Shown: positions 22,970 to 33,873 of the stretch, one piece after another
Numbering within the stretch: position 1 is the stretch's first letter
Layout of the letters: every line of letters starts with the position of its first letter
Assembly (NCBI GenBank): GCA_963693085.1
Contig: OY856412.1
Coordinates: 1,056,690,244-1,056,754,243, forward strand
DNA: 64,000 nucleotides
Direction: 5' to 3'
From: Alisma plantago-aquatica
Lineage: Eukaryota > Streptophyta > Magnoliopsida > Alismatales > Alismataceae
The notes under the pieces: model-generated
What the model was told of the DNA's origin: nothing
Seen by the model: the letters and a program-made list of their open reading frames with translations, nothing else
Databases searched by the model: none
Translations under genes and position numbers: made by a program

Positions 22970-25020
22970 TGTTGGGTCGTGGAAAAAGAGTTAGTCCATA
23001 CCCTTTCCACAATACATTGATAAAATGCACTATAATTTGGTATATATCCATTGTTTATGTATGGCGTGCAAGTGCTCTAAGTGTAGGACCACACAACTTA
23101 TAAGCCTATAGTAGTACATTAAACGTCCATCACCTTATTTGTAGTCTAGCACATGTTTTTGATAGGGTTTAGAATTCTTACTTTAGGGGGCATATCATCA
23201 AAATATGATTAGTGAAGGTAGGGATATTGTATGCTCCAAAGGAATCATGTAATCAATTTTTTGTCTATACCTTGTCCATAATACATTGATAGAAATGCAC
23301 TTTATATTTTGTAGATCTATATCATTTATGGATGGTGTGTAAGTGTGATGTGTGTTCGACACTACAATTTATAAGCTCAAGGTACCCAAAACTTTGATCA
23401 CCTTTTTTGTATTCTTCCAAATGTTTATGGCAGTATGGTAGAGGATAGATATCCCTAAACATATTGGTAAGTGTCCTTACATATTTTTATATTTGTGCTA
23501 AGTGATTATATAGATGGTGTGTAAGTGTGATAAGTGGAAGGGTTCGCACACTCTATATGCCAAGGATGAACCCCTGAACTCTCTAACGTCCAACCAAGTT
23601 TTCTTTTGTTCTTGCATGTATTTTTTATATGGTGGTGGTGTCTCACATCTAGTTAGGTGTGATTTTAGGGAGTGTATGACTTGTAAGTCAAGGTTCAACC
23701 CCCTCCCTCAACTTTGTCGGAATGCGACCGCTTATATGTTATTGCATGTCCTTTTGAAATGGTTTATATGTCCTCACATTTGATTTATGGGACATATCAC
23801 CAAATACAAAATAGTGAGGAAAGACATTGTGGAAGCTTTAAGAAAGTCATAAATTTTCTCTCCTTTCTACAACACATTGGGAAATGTAATTTCATATTTG
23901 TAGAGTTATATGATGTTTGTGGTAGTTGATTCGTGTGTACATGTGATGAGTGAAGGGACCACATTTTTATAAGATGAAGTTAGGCCCTCATACATCCCTC
24001 TTGTGATAACCTAGTACTAGGTTAAATGTGACAAGAGAAGGAATAAGTGTAAGGTTCCCTCTAAGCCAACCAATTTTGTTGTATTCTTTAATGTTTTTGA
24101 TATGTTGTATGTGTTCCCACACATGGTTTTTGAGGTTTATCATCTATTTTAAGGTAGGAATCGTGGATGCTAGTAAGAAATCAAGGCAATCAATATGGAT
24201 AATTATAATTAAACATTGGGAAATACTCTCTGATATTTTTGGAGATATAGATTCTTTTAGGTGGCTCATTCATGTGCAAAGGGACTTTTGCAAATGATGT
24301 GCATATAATGAGTGAAGGGACCCCATGCCTTATAATACGAAGGTAGACCCTCAGAAACCCCGACACAATTTCCTTACAATCAAATTGTAAGAAGAGTGAA
24401 GGGGACACATGCCTTATATGTCTAGGGTGAACCACCACGCTCCCTTACATGTAGCCACTTTACTATTGTACTTGCATTTGCTTTTTATAAGGTGTATATG
24501 TCCTCAACCTACTTTTCGTATATTCTTATATGTGCTTTTGAAAGGGTGTATATGTACGCACATGTGGTTGTCTGACTTATTGTCTATATCAAATTTAGTG
24601 AAGGTGTTATTGTGAATTTTGTAAGGAAGTAAATTGAGTGTACCATTTGCGCAACACATTGATTGTTTCTTTTCAAATATGTGGAGATATTGAATGCTTA
24701 TGGTTGGATGAAATGCATGTCAAATGATGATTATTTAGAAGAAGAAAAAATATTGTGGTTGCTCTACGGGAATTATAGGAATAGACTTCTGGCTTTTTCA
24801 CAATAAACTCGGGAGATACATACATAATTGTGGAATTATAGGAATAGACCCTTGACCTCCCTTCACTTGTGTTCTTGTACGTGTTTCCGTAGAATCTACA
24901 TGTCAGCACACATGGCTTGTGGGAGGTGCTTTTATACATTGAGTACGTGTAGGTGTGTAACTTCAAACCCACTTGGCCACAAGTGAAGGGATACCCACCT
25001 TATAGGTGCAGGAAAATAAA
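22970..25020. repeat. decayed tandem array
   Basis: A set of phrases recurs in the same order several times: ACACATTG followed by AAATG, then GGTGTGTAAGTGTGA or ATGAGTGAAGGGAC, then CTTATAAGC or CCTTATAT, a run of 'gaccct' words, and TTGTATTCTT followed by ATGTTTTTGATA. Anchors for the first phrase lie near 23013, 23283, 23873, 24212 and 24654. Spacing is irregular at 270-590 bp, so this looks like an old tandem array eroded by indels. No coding content. Confidence 0.6.
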
Positions 25021-25266
25021 TCAAATTCAATTATGTGCGCGCGGGACTATTCTTACATATGGCCGCGTCTCGGCTTAATTGTGGATTTACTTCAAAGCCA
25101 TATTACTATGCCGCTATGTATAAAGGACTTATTATGCACTTAGAAACCACAATCTCATGGAGTTCAAAGAAACTGTTACCTAAGAAAGACTTACATCAAA
25201 AGTTTCAACTGATCCTGCAAGGAGAAGGAAGGAAATGGGTAATTTCCCGATTTTTATGAACTAAAG

Positions 25267-25282
25267 AAGTCTATACGGAAAC
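25267..25282. repeat. 16-bp target-site duplication (left)
   Basis: AAGTCTATACGGAAAC is repeated exactly at 26398-26413, flanking the poly(A)-tailed insert. Its A-rich start may include tail bases. Confidence 0.9.
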
Positions 25283-26397
25283 TCTCGACCCGCTCTGGCG
25301 ATTAGGGCGATTAGGACATAGCTCTCTCTGTGTGCGGCGGCTGGCTTGGGGGAGGGGATCCGACTGCTGGTGAGCGTCGGCCCGCTCCCTCAGACCCTTT
25401 CTCGCATGGGATGCTCATGCCTGTTGGGCGTCGAGCGGAGCTACCACTCTCCTTGCTTGGGTCGCGCTATGTCGCCATCTGGTCTGCTGGGTCAGGCGTC
25501 CGCGGCGGCGCTTCGTTGGTGATGGGAGTTGGTGGTTTCGAGGTGTCTGCCGAGCGACCCATCAGTGTGTCTTCTCTGTTGTGCCTTCAGGTTGTTTCAA
25601 GCGGTGCTTCTTGCCCAGCTGGAGCTGACAGCCCAGGGTTCCCCCCTTTTCTTTCTTTAGGTCCTTTGTTTCGTTTCTTTTCTTCTAGACACATGTTATG
25701 GTGGTGCGGTGGAGGTTTAATCGTTGCCAGATCCGGCTGGTTAGTTGTGTAGGGGATTTTTGGGGGTTCTCGTGCTGATTTTGGGAGCGTCTACCTTTCC
25801 GATCTGGTCTCTGTGCTTCTTGAGTTCAGGCTTGAGTCGAGTAGGGAAAGGCGGGGAGGTTTAGGCATGGTGGTGGGGATTCTCCGAGCAGTTCTCCTCA
25901 TGTTTTCCCTTTACTTGCTCCTTTGTGCGTTGGGCGAACAGCGGAGGCTATGCTTTCCCGGCCTCTTCCTCCTGTGCCTTTGCTGTCGGATACATGTTTA
26001 TAGTTTTTCCCTTATTGCTTGGTGTTAGTTTGTGTTGTGTTTTGCCTTGTGTTTTGTTTCTTTTCCTCTTGTTTCTGGACGAGGTTCATCCCTTTCCAAC
26101 TATATGTGTCTTCTCGTGTCGGGTAAATGTCTTTGTTATGCAGAGTCATCAATGGAAGGACATCGATGTTTATAAGGATTTGTGTTCTGGCCATTTTGGC
26201 CTTTGTAGTTAGAGTTTCATCTGTGCAAGTGCTACCATGATTGTGGAAGGATTCCGTTTGAAAGTTGTTTTGGTATCAAACTTGTGTAACGAGTCTATAC
26301 TTCAGACTACTTCGTTATCAAAATGGCATGAATCTCTTGTCTTTGTAGATGTCGTATGTCTTTCTTAATATATTGACTATGCTTATCTTAAAAAAAA
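25283..26397 (+). mobile_element. LINE-like poly(A) retroposon, 1.1 kb
   Basis: A GC-rich 5' part (CGATTAGGGCGATTAGG, then GGC/GTC-rich) grades into a T-rich 3' part and ends in a run of A (26389-26399). It is flanked by a 16-bp target duplication. These are hallmarks of target-primed reverse transcription. No endonuclease or reverse transcriptase motif is present. The open frame 25330-25752 (140 codons) has no family signature. I favour a non-autonomous LINE derivative (5' leader joined to 3' UTR) or a retroposed transcript of unknown origin. Confidence 0.75.
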
Positions 26398-26413
26398 AAG
26401 TCTATACGGAAAC
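26398..26413. repeat. 16-bp target-site duplication (right)
   Basis: Partner of 25267-25282. Confidence 0.9.
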
Positions 26414-26469
26414 ATTTTGGTAAATGAAAATGAGCCCGAATTCTAGTAATGATTCATGGATTTGCCTTA

Positions 26470-27495
26470 TGCTATGTTTGGTGCACGGTGAATGAAGGGG
26501 AGGGGAGGAGATGTGACATTTATTTTAGTTTGTTTGGTTAGCATGGGGAGGGGAAGGGGAGAGGACACAAAAAAAATAAAAAATATGTCACTTTTTTAAC
26601 AAGCCATATTGTCGAAAAAAGATTACATACAACAAACACATATTAATATATAAAAAATCAAGATAAAGTAAACTCACATGTCTATTGACCAAAATACAAC
26701 TATTCATATAATTATTTTGTTAATAAAGAAGATACACTTCTTATGTCTAATATCATTGAACTCTACATTTTAGGAGTTTGGTTGCATATTCGTCAATAAT
26801 TCATAACTGTCTTCTGACGGGAAACAAAAAAAAAACAACCAACATATTTGGATGTTGCACACGATATATTTTATGTGAAGATATATTTTATCACCTCTCT
26901 TTGCTCATTGTGGTTATACATGTAGTTTCCTCCATATTTATAATTTTTCCTCCATTTACTTAAGTTCCCCCTATAACTTAAGAGTTTTCTCTACTTTTCT
27001 CTACAATTCCCTCTATTTTTCCTTATGTTGTTATGTTTGTAATTTTTATTTATCTCAAATCTTACGTATTCTCTAACAATATTTTTCTACTTTCTAAGAT
27101 TTTTCTAAATTGTGCGCTATATTTATTCTAGTTTCGTTTAATGTTTTTTTCCTCAAAATTTTTCGTACAAATTCTCCCCAATATTTTTAAATGGTTTACT
27201 ACAATTCTCTCACCTCACTTTGAGGGATATAAGTATTTTCTGCCATATCATTTATATTTTTCCTCCACATTTCATATTTTCCTCAAGCTTTATAATAACT
27301 TTCTTGCCAAATCTTTCTTCTTTCCTTGTCTCCACTCTGATTTGGTGGGGAGAAGAGTGACTGGAAATATACTTGATTATTTCCCCTCCATTCTCCTCCC
27401 TTCCCCTTCACCATGTGCAACCAAACATGTTAAGTTTTTTTCCCTCCCTTCTCCTCTCCTCCATTCACTCCATTCACCGTGTACCAAAGAGGCCG
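26470..27495. mobile_element. PIF/Harbinger-like foldback element, 1.03 kb
   Basis: The left end (TGCTATGTTTGGTGCACGG) and the inverted right end (CGGCCTCTTTGGTACACGG) match well, followed on both sides by purine-rich GAATGAAGGGGAGGGG-like sequence. TTA lies directly outside both ends (26467-26469 and 27496-27498), the preferred PIF/Harbinger target. The interior is AT-rich with no transposase. Each end carries a second, weaker copy of the motif (about 26528-26562 and 27389-27425). Confidence 0.7.
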
Positions 27496-27498
27496 TTA

Positions 27499-28419
27499 AC
27501 GGTGATGTCTCTACGACTCTTCACGGTAATCTTTTAAACTCCATTATGATTATAACGCCTCTTTAATATGGTGATGTTAGATGACAAAGTGTGAAAAGTG
27601 TGAGTTTGATGTTCAATTTTACATTACGAACTCGCACAACTACAACCGATTACGACCAAACTAGCCTGATAGCTCATGTTGCATCATTTTGTTACAACAT
27701 GTTTGCATCCAAACCATATACATGCTCCTCGCACCTTTTGGAATTAAAGATGAATAATCTCAATCTTTAAAAGAATGAGTTTGGTTTGGCTTCCCGAGTT
27801 CGGGTAAGCCTGCCTCAACTGGAGGAAGCATAACGTCGGCATCAGCACCCCCACCAACTCCTTGCCGTGAGGCCAGTGGCCAACCTCGTCGTGCCTGCTG
27901 GATGTGATCGAGGACCGACCACACAGGTCAAGAGGAAGTCAAGCAATAATCGTTCAGGATACGTCCATGGTGTCCAGCTACCTGCTGACAGCCGAGCCGG
28001 CGCCGCTCTTATGCTCGTGGCGTCGTCTGCATGCGTGGGCCGCCGCACTCCGACGAAGGCGACTGCTCACCAACATGCATGCAAACTTCTTCACACATGT
28101 CTTCTCGCCATGTTTACAAAGATTCTATCTTCCTTACATAACGATGAAACGTGCACAAGCGGACAGAGGGGGGCAAGACGGCCTAGAATTTGGGCGGCGG
28201 GTCGAACTACTGGTCGTTCCATTTGCGTACACGTGCGGTCGTGCCCGTACGTGATGGAGGATTAATAGACTATAGCATGTCCTACCTGCAGTTTGCATTG
28301 CGTTGCATGATTACGGTTTTTGTCCTGTTGGGTCAGGTCGTGTTGTGATTTTGTTTTATTTATTCACTGGCCAAATTATAGGCTTGTTTTTCTGTTATGG
28401 GGAAACCCAGAGGGTGAGT
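27499..28419. other. GC-rich stretch of unknown nature
   Basis: 27790-28260 is clearly richer in G and C than its surroundings and has overlapping open frames on both strands (for example 27867-28265 plus, 132 codons). None shows a domain, a repeat partner in the window or a convincing start context. It could be a captured gene fragment or a non-coding remnant of an LTR. I cannot assign it. Confidence 0.4.
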
Positions 28420-30685
28420 TTTCTTTTTCGGAAAAAAAAAACACACACTGCATAATATTTAAAGTGATAGCACTTTTAGTGTCACTAAATCATTTGTTAT
28501 CTAAATTCTAATTCCAAATGACTATAAAGTCAATAGCGATAAGACTTAGTCATCTGTCTCTATCATGATATTATCAAAGCGTGAATGTGGAAGCGTACAA
28601 GCTTAGCATACATAAACAGATAACAAGATAAATAATCAATCATAATCTCAACATTCAACAAGATATATTAAGCAACATTATTTTATTACAAAATTCAATT
28701 ACATATTGAAGTGTCAAATCATACAAGTCTGCTCATGTACACTACGGATCTTACAACAAGTACACCGGACATAGCTCACCAAACCTATCAACTTCTATCC
28801 ATATGTGAACCTATAAAATACGTGAAACAATGAGGGTCAACATAGGAGGTGATGGGTACAGGGCTGAAAGATATATATATAAGTTGTGTATAATTTGAAA
28901 AGAGTTGCAGAAGAAGACGAACAAGAATAAATAAGTTAAGTATTTGGTAAAATGAGAGTTTGTGTTTTATATCATTTTACTACAATTATACCAACAACAT
29001 CATATATCATAAGGCTTTTGACTAACTTCCCATCGGAAGAGTTCATAAGGGTGATCAAGACCGTTTTCTACGTAAGGGACCTCAAGGTCATCGCTAAGAT
29101 CTAACCCTTTTATCGACATGGTATGCCCTGTCTTCACAAATCAAGTAGGACGCCTAGCCTTGTGTGCTTACCCCGAGAATACAGGTAGGTGCACATGGTT
29201 TGTACAATGGAGTTTCTATATTATGTTTGTAAGTTATAAAATAATGGCACGAGACAAATATTGAGTACAATACTAGAATACTACGTGTCACTATTTGAGC
29301 AAATAAATAAACATACATATGTATCACATTTCAAGCAAGAAAGTCATAGTCATATAATTATTTAAAGCCCGTACCTAATTCAGAGATTTTATAACTTAAC
29401 TTAGCCTTGACCATCTAGACACAAGCAACACCTGATTAAGAACAAAATTGCATACATCTATGAGATAAACAAATGTACATATGTATCATATTTCAAGCAA
29501 GAAATTAAGTCATAGCCATATAATTATTTAAAGCGCGTACCTGATTCAGAGATTTCATAATGTCACTTAGCCTTGACCATCTAGCCACAAGCAACACCTG
29601 ATTAAGAACAAAATTACATACATCTATTAGATAAATGAACATACATATGTATCACATTTTAAACAAGAAATTCAAATTCATATAATTATTTAAAACTTGT
29701 ACCTGATTCAGAGATTTCATAATGTCACTTAGCCTTGACCATCTAGCCACAAGAAACACCTGATTAAGAATAAAATTACATACATCTATTAGATAAACAA
29801 ACATACATATGTATCACATTTCAAACAATAAAGCCATAGTCATATAATTATTTAAATTTCATATTTGATTTAGAGATTTCATAACTTAACTTAGCCTTGA
29901 CCATCTAGCCACAAGAAACACCTAATTAGAAACAAAATTGCATACATCTATTAGATTCTCAACATTAACCCTAACTAGCTTATTTTAGGATTTTGGTCAA
30001 GTTAGGTTACAAGTTTCTTATTAGTATATTTTATGGTCCATTATTGATCTAGGTTCCATCATAAAGGTGTGGTTCAAGTTTCATATCATTTTGGTATTCC
30101 ATTCAATTTCTATGATCATTATGGGGATCAAGTCACTTATGCACATTGTAGGTCAAAAGAGTCATAATAGGACAAGAAAGGCTATAGTTCATTAAGTCAC
30201 GAGAACCAAGAATCAAATATGGTTTAGATCAGCAACATTAGGTCATAAGACACATTCCAATATTGGTGAAAGTCCCCTAGGGCCTAGGCATCATATTCCC
30301 AACCTTGGGTATCGACATTTTGACATATATGCAAGCATCAACATAGTTCATATGCCATCTGAGGTCAACATAAGACTTAGGTAGACATCCAGAGCAATGT
30401 GATCAAGTATAAAAGAGACAACTATAAATTGAGAGGAGAGATCATAGTCGTAAGAGTCACATTGAGATAGGGCATAAGCATAGCAAACAAGTTTTAAATG
30501 GGCATACTATGTCATAACTAGTGGATGTGAGCACATTCCTCATCATACCATATGATAAAGTGAACCAAGCATTAGGGTCTCTTTGACATCCTAGAGTTAT
30601 TGGTTTCTAGAGTAGAAGTGGAACTTGATGCACAAAGTAGGTCAAACATATCCTTTGAATCGTCCATTAAAATATCAACATAAAG
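28420..30685 (-). mobile_element. decayed chromovirus LTR relic, minus strand
   Basis: The order of phrases resembles the left part of the young LTR at 48750-51770. These include a run of short 'tcaacat/caagat' words, ATACG.GAAACAA followed by CATAGGAGG..GGTAC, a TACC..GTAC block and GTACCTGATTCAGAG resembling GTACCTCTAAATCTCAG. Similarity is structural rather than close, so the call is tentative. It contains the 163-bp tandem repeats and is cut at its right by the element at 30691. Confidence 0.35.
29300..29957. repeat. 163-bp tandem repeat, four copies
   Basis: Units beginning near TACATATGTATCA at 29314, 29476, 29642 and 29804 (periods 162, 166, 162). They share GTACCTGATTCAGAGATTT, TTAGCCTTGACCATCTAG and ACACCTGATTAAGAA blocks. 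The last unit runs to about 29957. Non-coding. Confidence 0.9.
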
Positions 30686-30690
30686 GGGTC
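30686..30690. repeat. target-site duplication GGGTC (left)
   Basis: GGGTC before the left LTR is repeated at 39208-39212 after the right LTR. Confidence 0.92.
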
Positions 30691-32077
30691 TGTGACAAAG
30701 TGGGTTTTCTGGCTTAATTCTGAGGATGGAATTTCTTTTAAGGTATGTAGGATGTGATGGAGTAGACTTTTAGAATCTTTAAATGCCCAATGACATAAGT
30801 GAAGTCAGGCATGTTGAGTTGTTTGAGAGTTCCAAGTGTTTTGATAAAGTATAGATGTTAGTTGACATTGATATCGGAATATGATTTATAAGTCCACGCC
30901 ATGTTGGAGTAATTTGTTTAGTGGCCTAATGACACCAAATGAGTATATAAGGTACTTTGTGCTATTATGAAGTTTTGGTTAAAGTCTCATTAAATTTTGA
31001 TGTTTTGATGACCAAGGTAAATAAATAGCCTAGGTTTTTAATCAACAGGATGTCACGCCATCCCGATGTTTTTGAAGCCGGGGGAGGAGTTACAGATTGG
31101 CTGAGTGGCATCATGCTGGCTGTTGGATAACATGATCTAACGATACATATGTCATCTTAAATCTCGGTTCAACCAGAATGCGAGAGGAAGTTCTGCTTGC
31201 TTTGTTAACGCGAGTGGCAGTTCCACTTGCTTTGTTTGACCATGTCCATGATCGTGGGTTATCTCACAATCTCACCTGGGCAGTTATAATCATGGGATAC
31301 CCACATAGTCTTTGGTTGTGCCAGCTTAATACATGGATTCACCTGCAGACGTGAGGAGATGATAAGAGCGATTTGTTGGCAGGTGAACCTCGTGGTAGAA
31401 GCACACGCACAGAGACACAGAGACGCACACTGGAGACAGAGTCTCGCAGACTCACACACAGCAGGGCGGCAGCACAGGGCAACGAGCATGTGGCGTGGAG
31501 TCTCGGAGGAGTAGACGATGAGCGTCTCGCCATAGGAGAGTTCCCCACGCCGACGGCGTCATGTCTATGATGGACATCCCTCGTGGACGTGATGAAGGTA
31601 GGCGGAGCTTGCCCAGCCATGGCAGCGGCTGGTGCTGGTGACCTCACAGAGAAGGGGAGGACACAACAGCACGCTGCGGAAGCATCTGGCCACCGCTCTC
31701 ATGCCGGAGTAGATCCCATCGCGGCAGCACTCGTTTTGGCGAGCGGGATGCTCACGCTTGGGTTCGGGTTTAAGGTTAGGAGGAGACGGTTGCCTTTTGT
31801 CACCGGAGCTAGGCTGGGCGACGGCACCTCTAGTGCATAAGAGCGGGGTCGTGCAAGGACGTTTGAGCAGAGGAGAAGACTTGGAGGCAGCTGATCCATC
31901 ACTGAAGCAACCCCTTCTGAGGCGGCGGCCCTTGCGTGCGCTGGGGGCAGAGGGAGCGGGTGTCGGGGAAAGAAGACGACATGCGTGAGAGAGAGGGAGT
32001 CGGACCGGGTCCAGAAGCCGAACCAGAGAGAATCGGTCGGCCCTCCTACCCCCAAGTCTTGAGCCGTGCCCAACATG

Positions 32078-32118
32078 GCCACGTGGCGACACACTATTGG
32101 CCTAAAGAGGTATATATC
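32078..32118 (+). promoter_or_regulatory. candidate LTR promoter (G-box plus TATA-like)
   Basis: The palindromic G-box GCCACGTGGC (32078-32087) is followed 22 bases later by GTATATATC. In the right LTR the G-box is intact (37426-37435) and the TATA-like run reads GTATTTATC. G-boxes bind bZIP/bHLH factors in plants. Promoter activity is inferred. Confidence 0.4.
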
Positions 32119-33081
32119 TCAGAAAATATGTTATCTTCAATAATTCCTAGTAATTAGCTCCGTTATCAGAAAAATACAAACAATATACCAAAATTCTCAA
32201 AAAAATGCGTAGAACAAGATGGAAGCATAATACCAGGCTTTTGACGAACTAATATCAGAGTAATCATGTAAGATGTAAAATGGTCTTTTCATGCATAATA
32301 AATAATAAACAAAGACCTAAAATTATGGGAAAATGTCAATAACTCCATAATAATGTTTTTTAACCCATATGATGTCTGTAATCATGATGTTGATGAACGA
32401 AAGCATGTAATTTACTTCATATGGCTAATTAGGGCTAATAACCCTAAATAAAATGTATTAAATACATTAATGATCATTAAATAATGAAATTCACAGAGTA
32501 AGCTTATATCAATATATGGAACCTCAGTTTTAATTATGAGATCATCATGATGAACATAATCCATGTTATATGAAGATGAATCTTAATGCATGTTATAAAA
32601 CCCTAATCTAGGTTAATGATGCAACCTAGGGCTAATATGTGCACATTAATGATATGGAACCTAATGTTCAGATAATGAACCACGATCTGGAAAATGAAAT
32701 CAGTTTGATAATTCTTAGACAAGAATGCAAGTAATGATGCGCATACCCTAATGAACTAAGCTAAACCCTAATGAACATAGTTAGGGTTAATATGAGGTGT
32801 AGGTGATGAGAACCTGATGGTGATATGTAATCTTATCTTAATCAGGTTTGACCAAGATATAGATGACATGAGGAATATGTGATGATTAGGTTTATCTCTT
32901 TGGAAGGTACGCCATTACCTCTTACTTGGCTTATTATACAATATGCTTGCATTATATGGTAGTACAAACTTGACATATGATATTGATTGAAATGATTGTT
33001 CTTGTATGATATGTTGCATGGTTTTCCATACTTATTGCTAAGAACACATGAAACATAAGATATCTGGTCCATTATATGATA

Positions 33082-33254
33082 GCACTAAATCTCTTTGGTA
33101 GAATAGTGCATTGAAGAAAGTACTAAATCTCTTTGGTAGAATAGTACATGTGAGCACTAAATCTCTTTGGCAGAATAGTGCATTTATGAAGTACTAAATC
33201 TCTTTGGCAGAATAGTACATGTGAGCACTAAATCTCTTTGGTAGAATAGTGCAT
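33082..33254 (+). repeat. 36-bp minisatellite in 5' LTR, five copies
   Basis: Five units of ACTAAATCTCTTTGGTAGAA type, ending alternately in GTGCAT and GTACAT, with spacing 38, 34, 37 and 34 bp. The same five units stand in the other LTR. Confidence 0.95.
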
Positions 33255-33861
33255 GTGGTTGATCAAGTTTACATATAATGGAAATGTGCCTAAAATATGT
33301 GTTCTCTTCTGGTAACAAATATCTTCGTGCAACCATACGCCTTTTCTTATATTTTGTTTAATGCTGCCAAGTATTAATTTTATCTTATTGCCAAGATATG
33401 ATGAGAGGTAAATAAAAGACACATAGGCATACTCAGTACAATATTCATGAAATATTGTGCTGACGTGTACCACATTTAATATTTTGTTTAGGTTGTGGTT
33501 ATGCTCTTGAAGATCCAGGATAGTGAGAGTTGTGTAGTGAGCTGATGTACAGGTGGACCTGTTGTCTTAAGATCCTGTAGTTTAGTTGTAGTACATGTAT
33601 ATGTATAGTTTGTTGTTCAATATGTAATATCAAATGTTGTAACAATTCATGTTGTAATTATATGTTGAATGGTGAACATGTGTGTATGGTTTTATTATTG
33701 TTCATGTACATGTGCTACTGATTGTTTCCTTTTGACTCCTTTGATTTTCTTCTTCTTAGCCTGGTGTGGGGTGTTTAAATTGGGATTCTCACTAAGGTGA
33801 GGGTTTCAATTCGGACGTCACACATCAGATTAAGTTTTAGAAAATCTGGGGAAGTCACAGG

Positions 33862-33873
33862 TGGTATCAGAGC
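33862..33873 (+). promoter_or_regulatory. primer binding site, tRNA-iMet
   Basis: TGGTATCAGAGC, two bases after the left LTR: a perfect tRNA-iMet complement. Confidence 0.92.

Larger units (their letters stand above)
30691..33859 (+). repeat. 5' LTR of LARD-like element
   Basis: Contains near its start a sequence that looks like a decayed internal polypurine/LTR junction (about 30730-30765), then a GC-rich block (about 31180-32090), a G-box with TATA-like sequence (32078-32118), an AT-rich body and the 36-bp repeats. Minus-strand open frames in the GC block are not conserved between the two LTRs. Confidence 0.9.

Noticed and set aside
22825..23010. 61-codon hydrophobic minus-strand frame, considered as a transporter fragment
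   Set aside because: No recognisable motif order; resemblance to membrane proteins is compositional only.
29300..29957. Regular repeats considered as a CRISPR array
   Set aside because: Whole-unit tandem repeats without spacers, in plant nuclear DNA.
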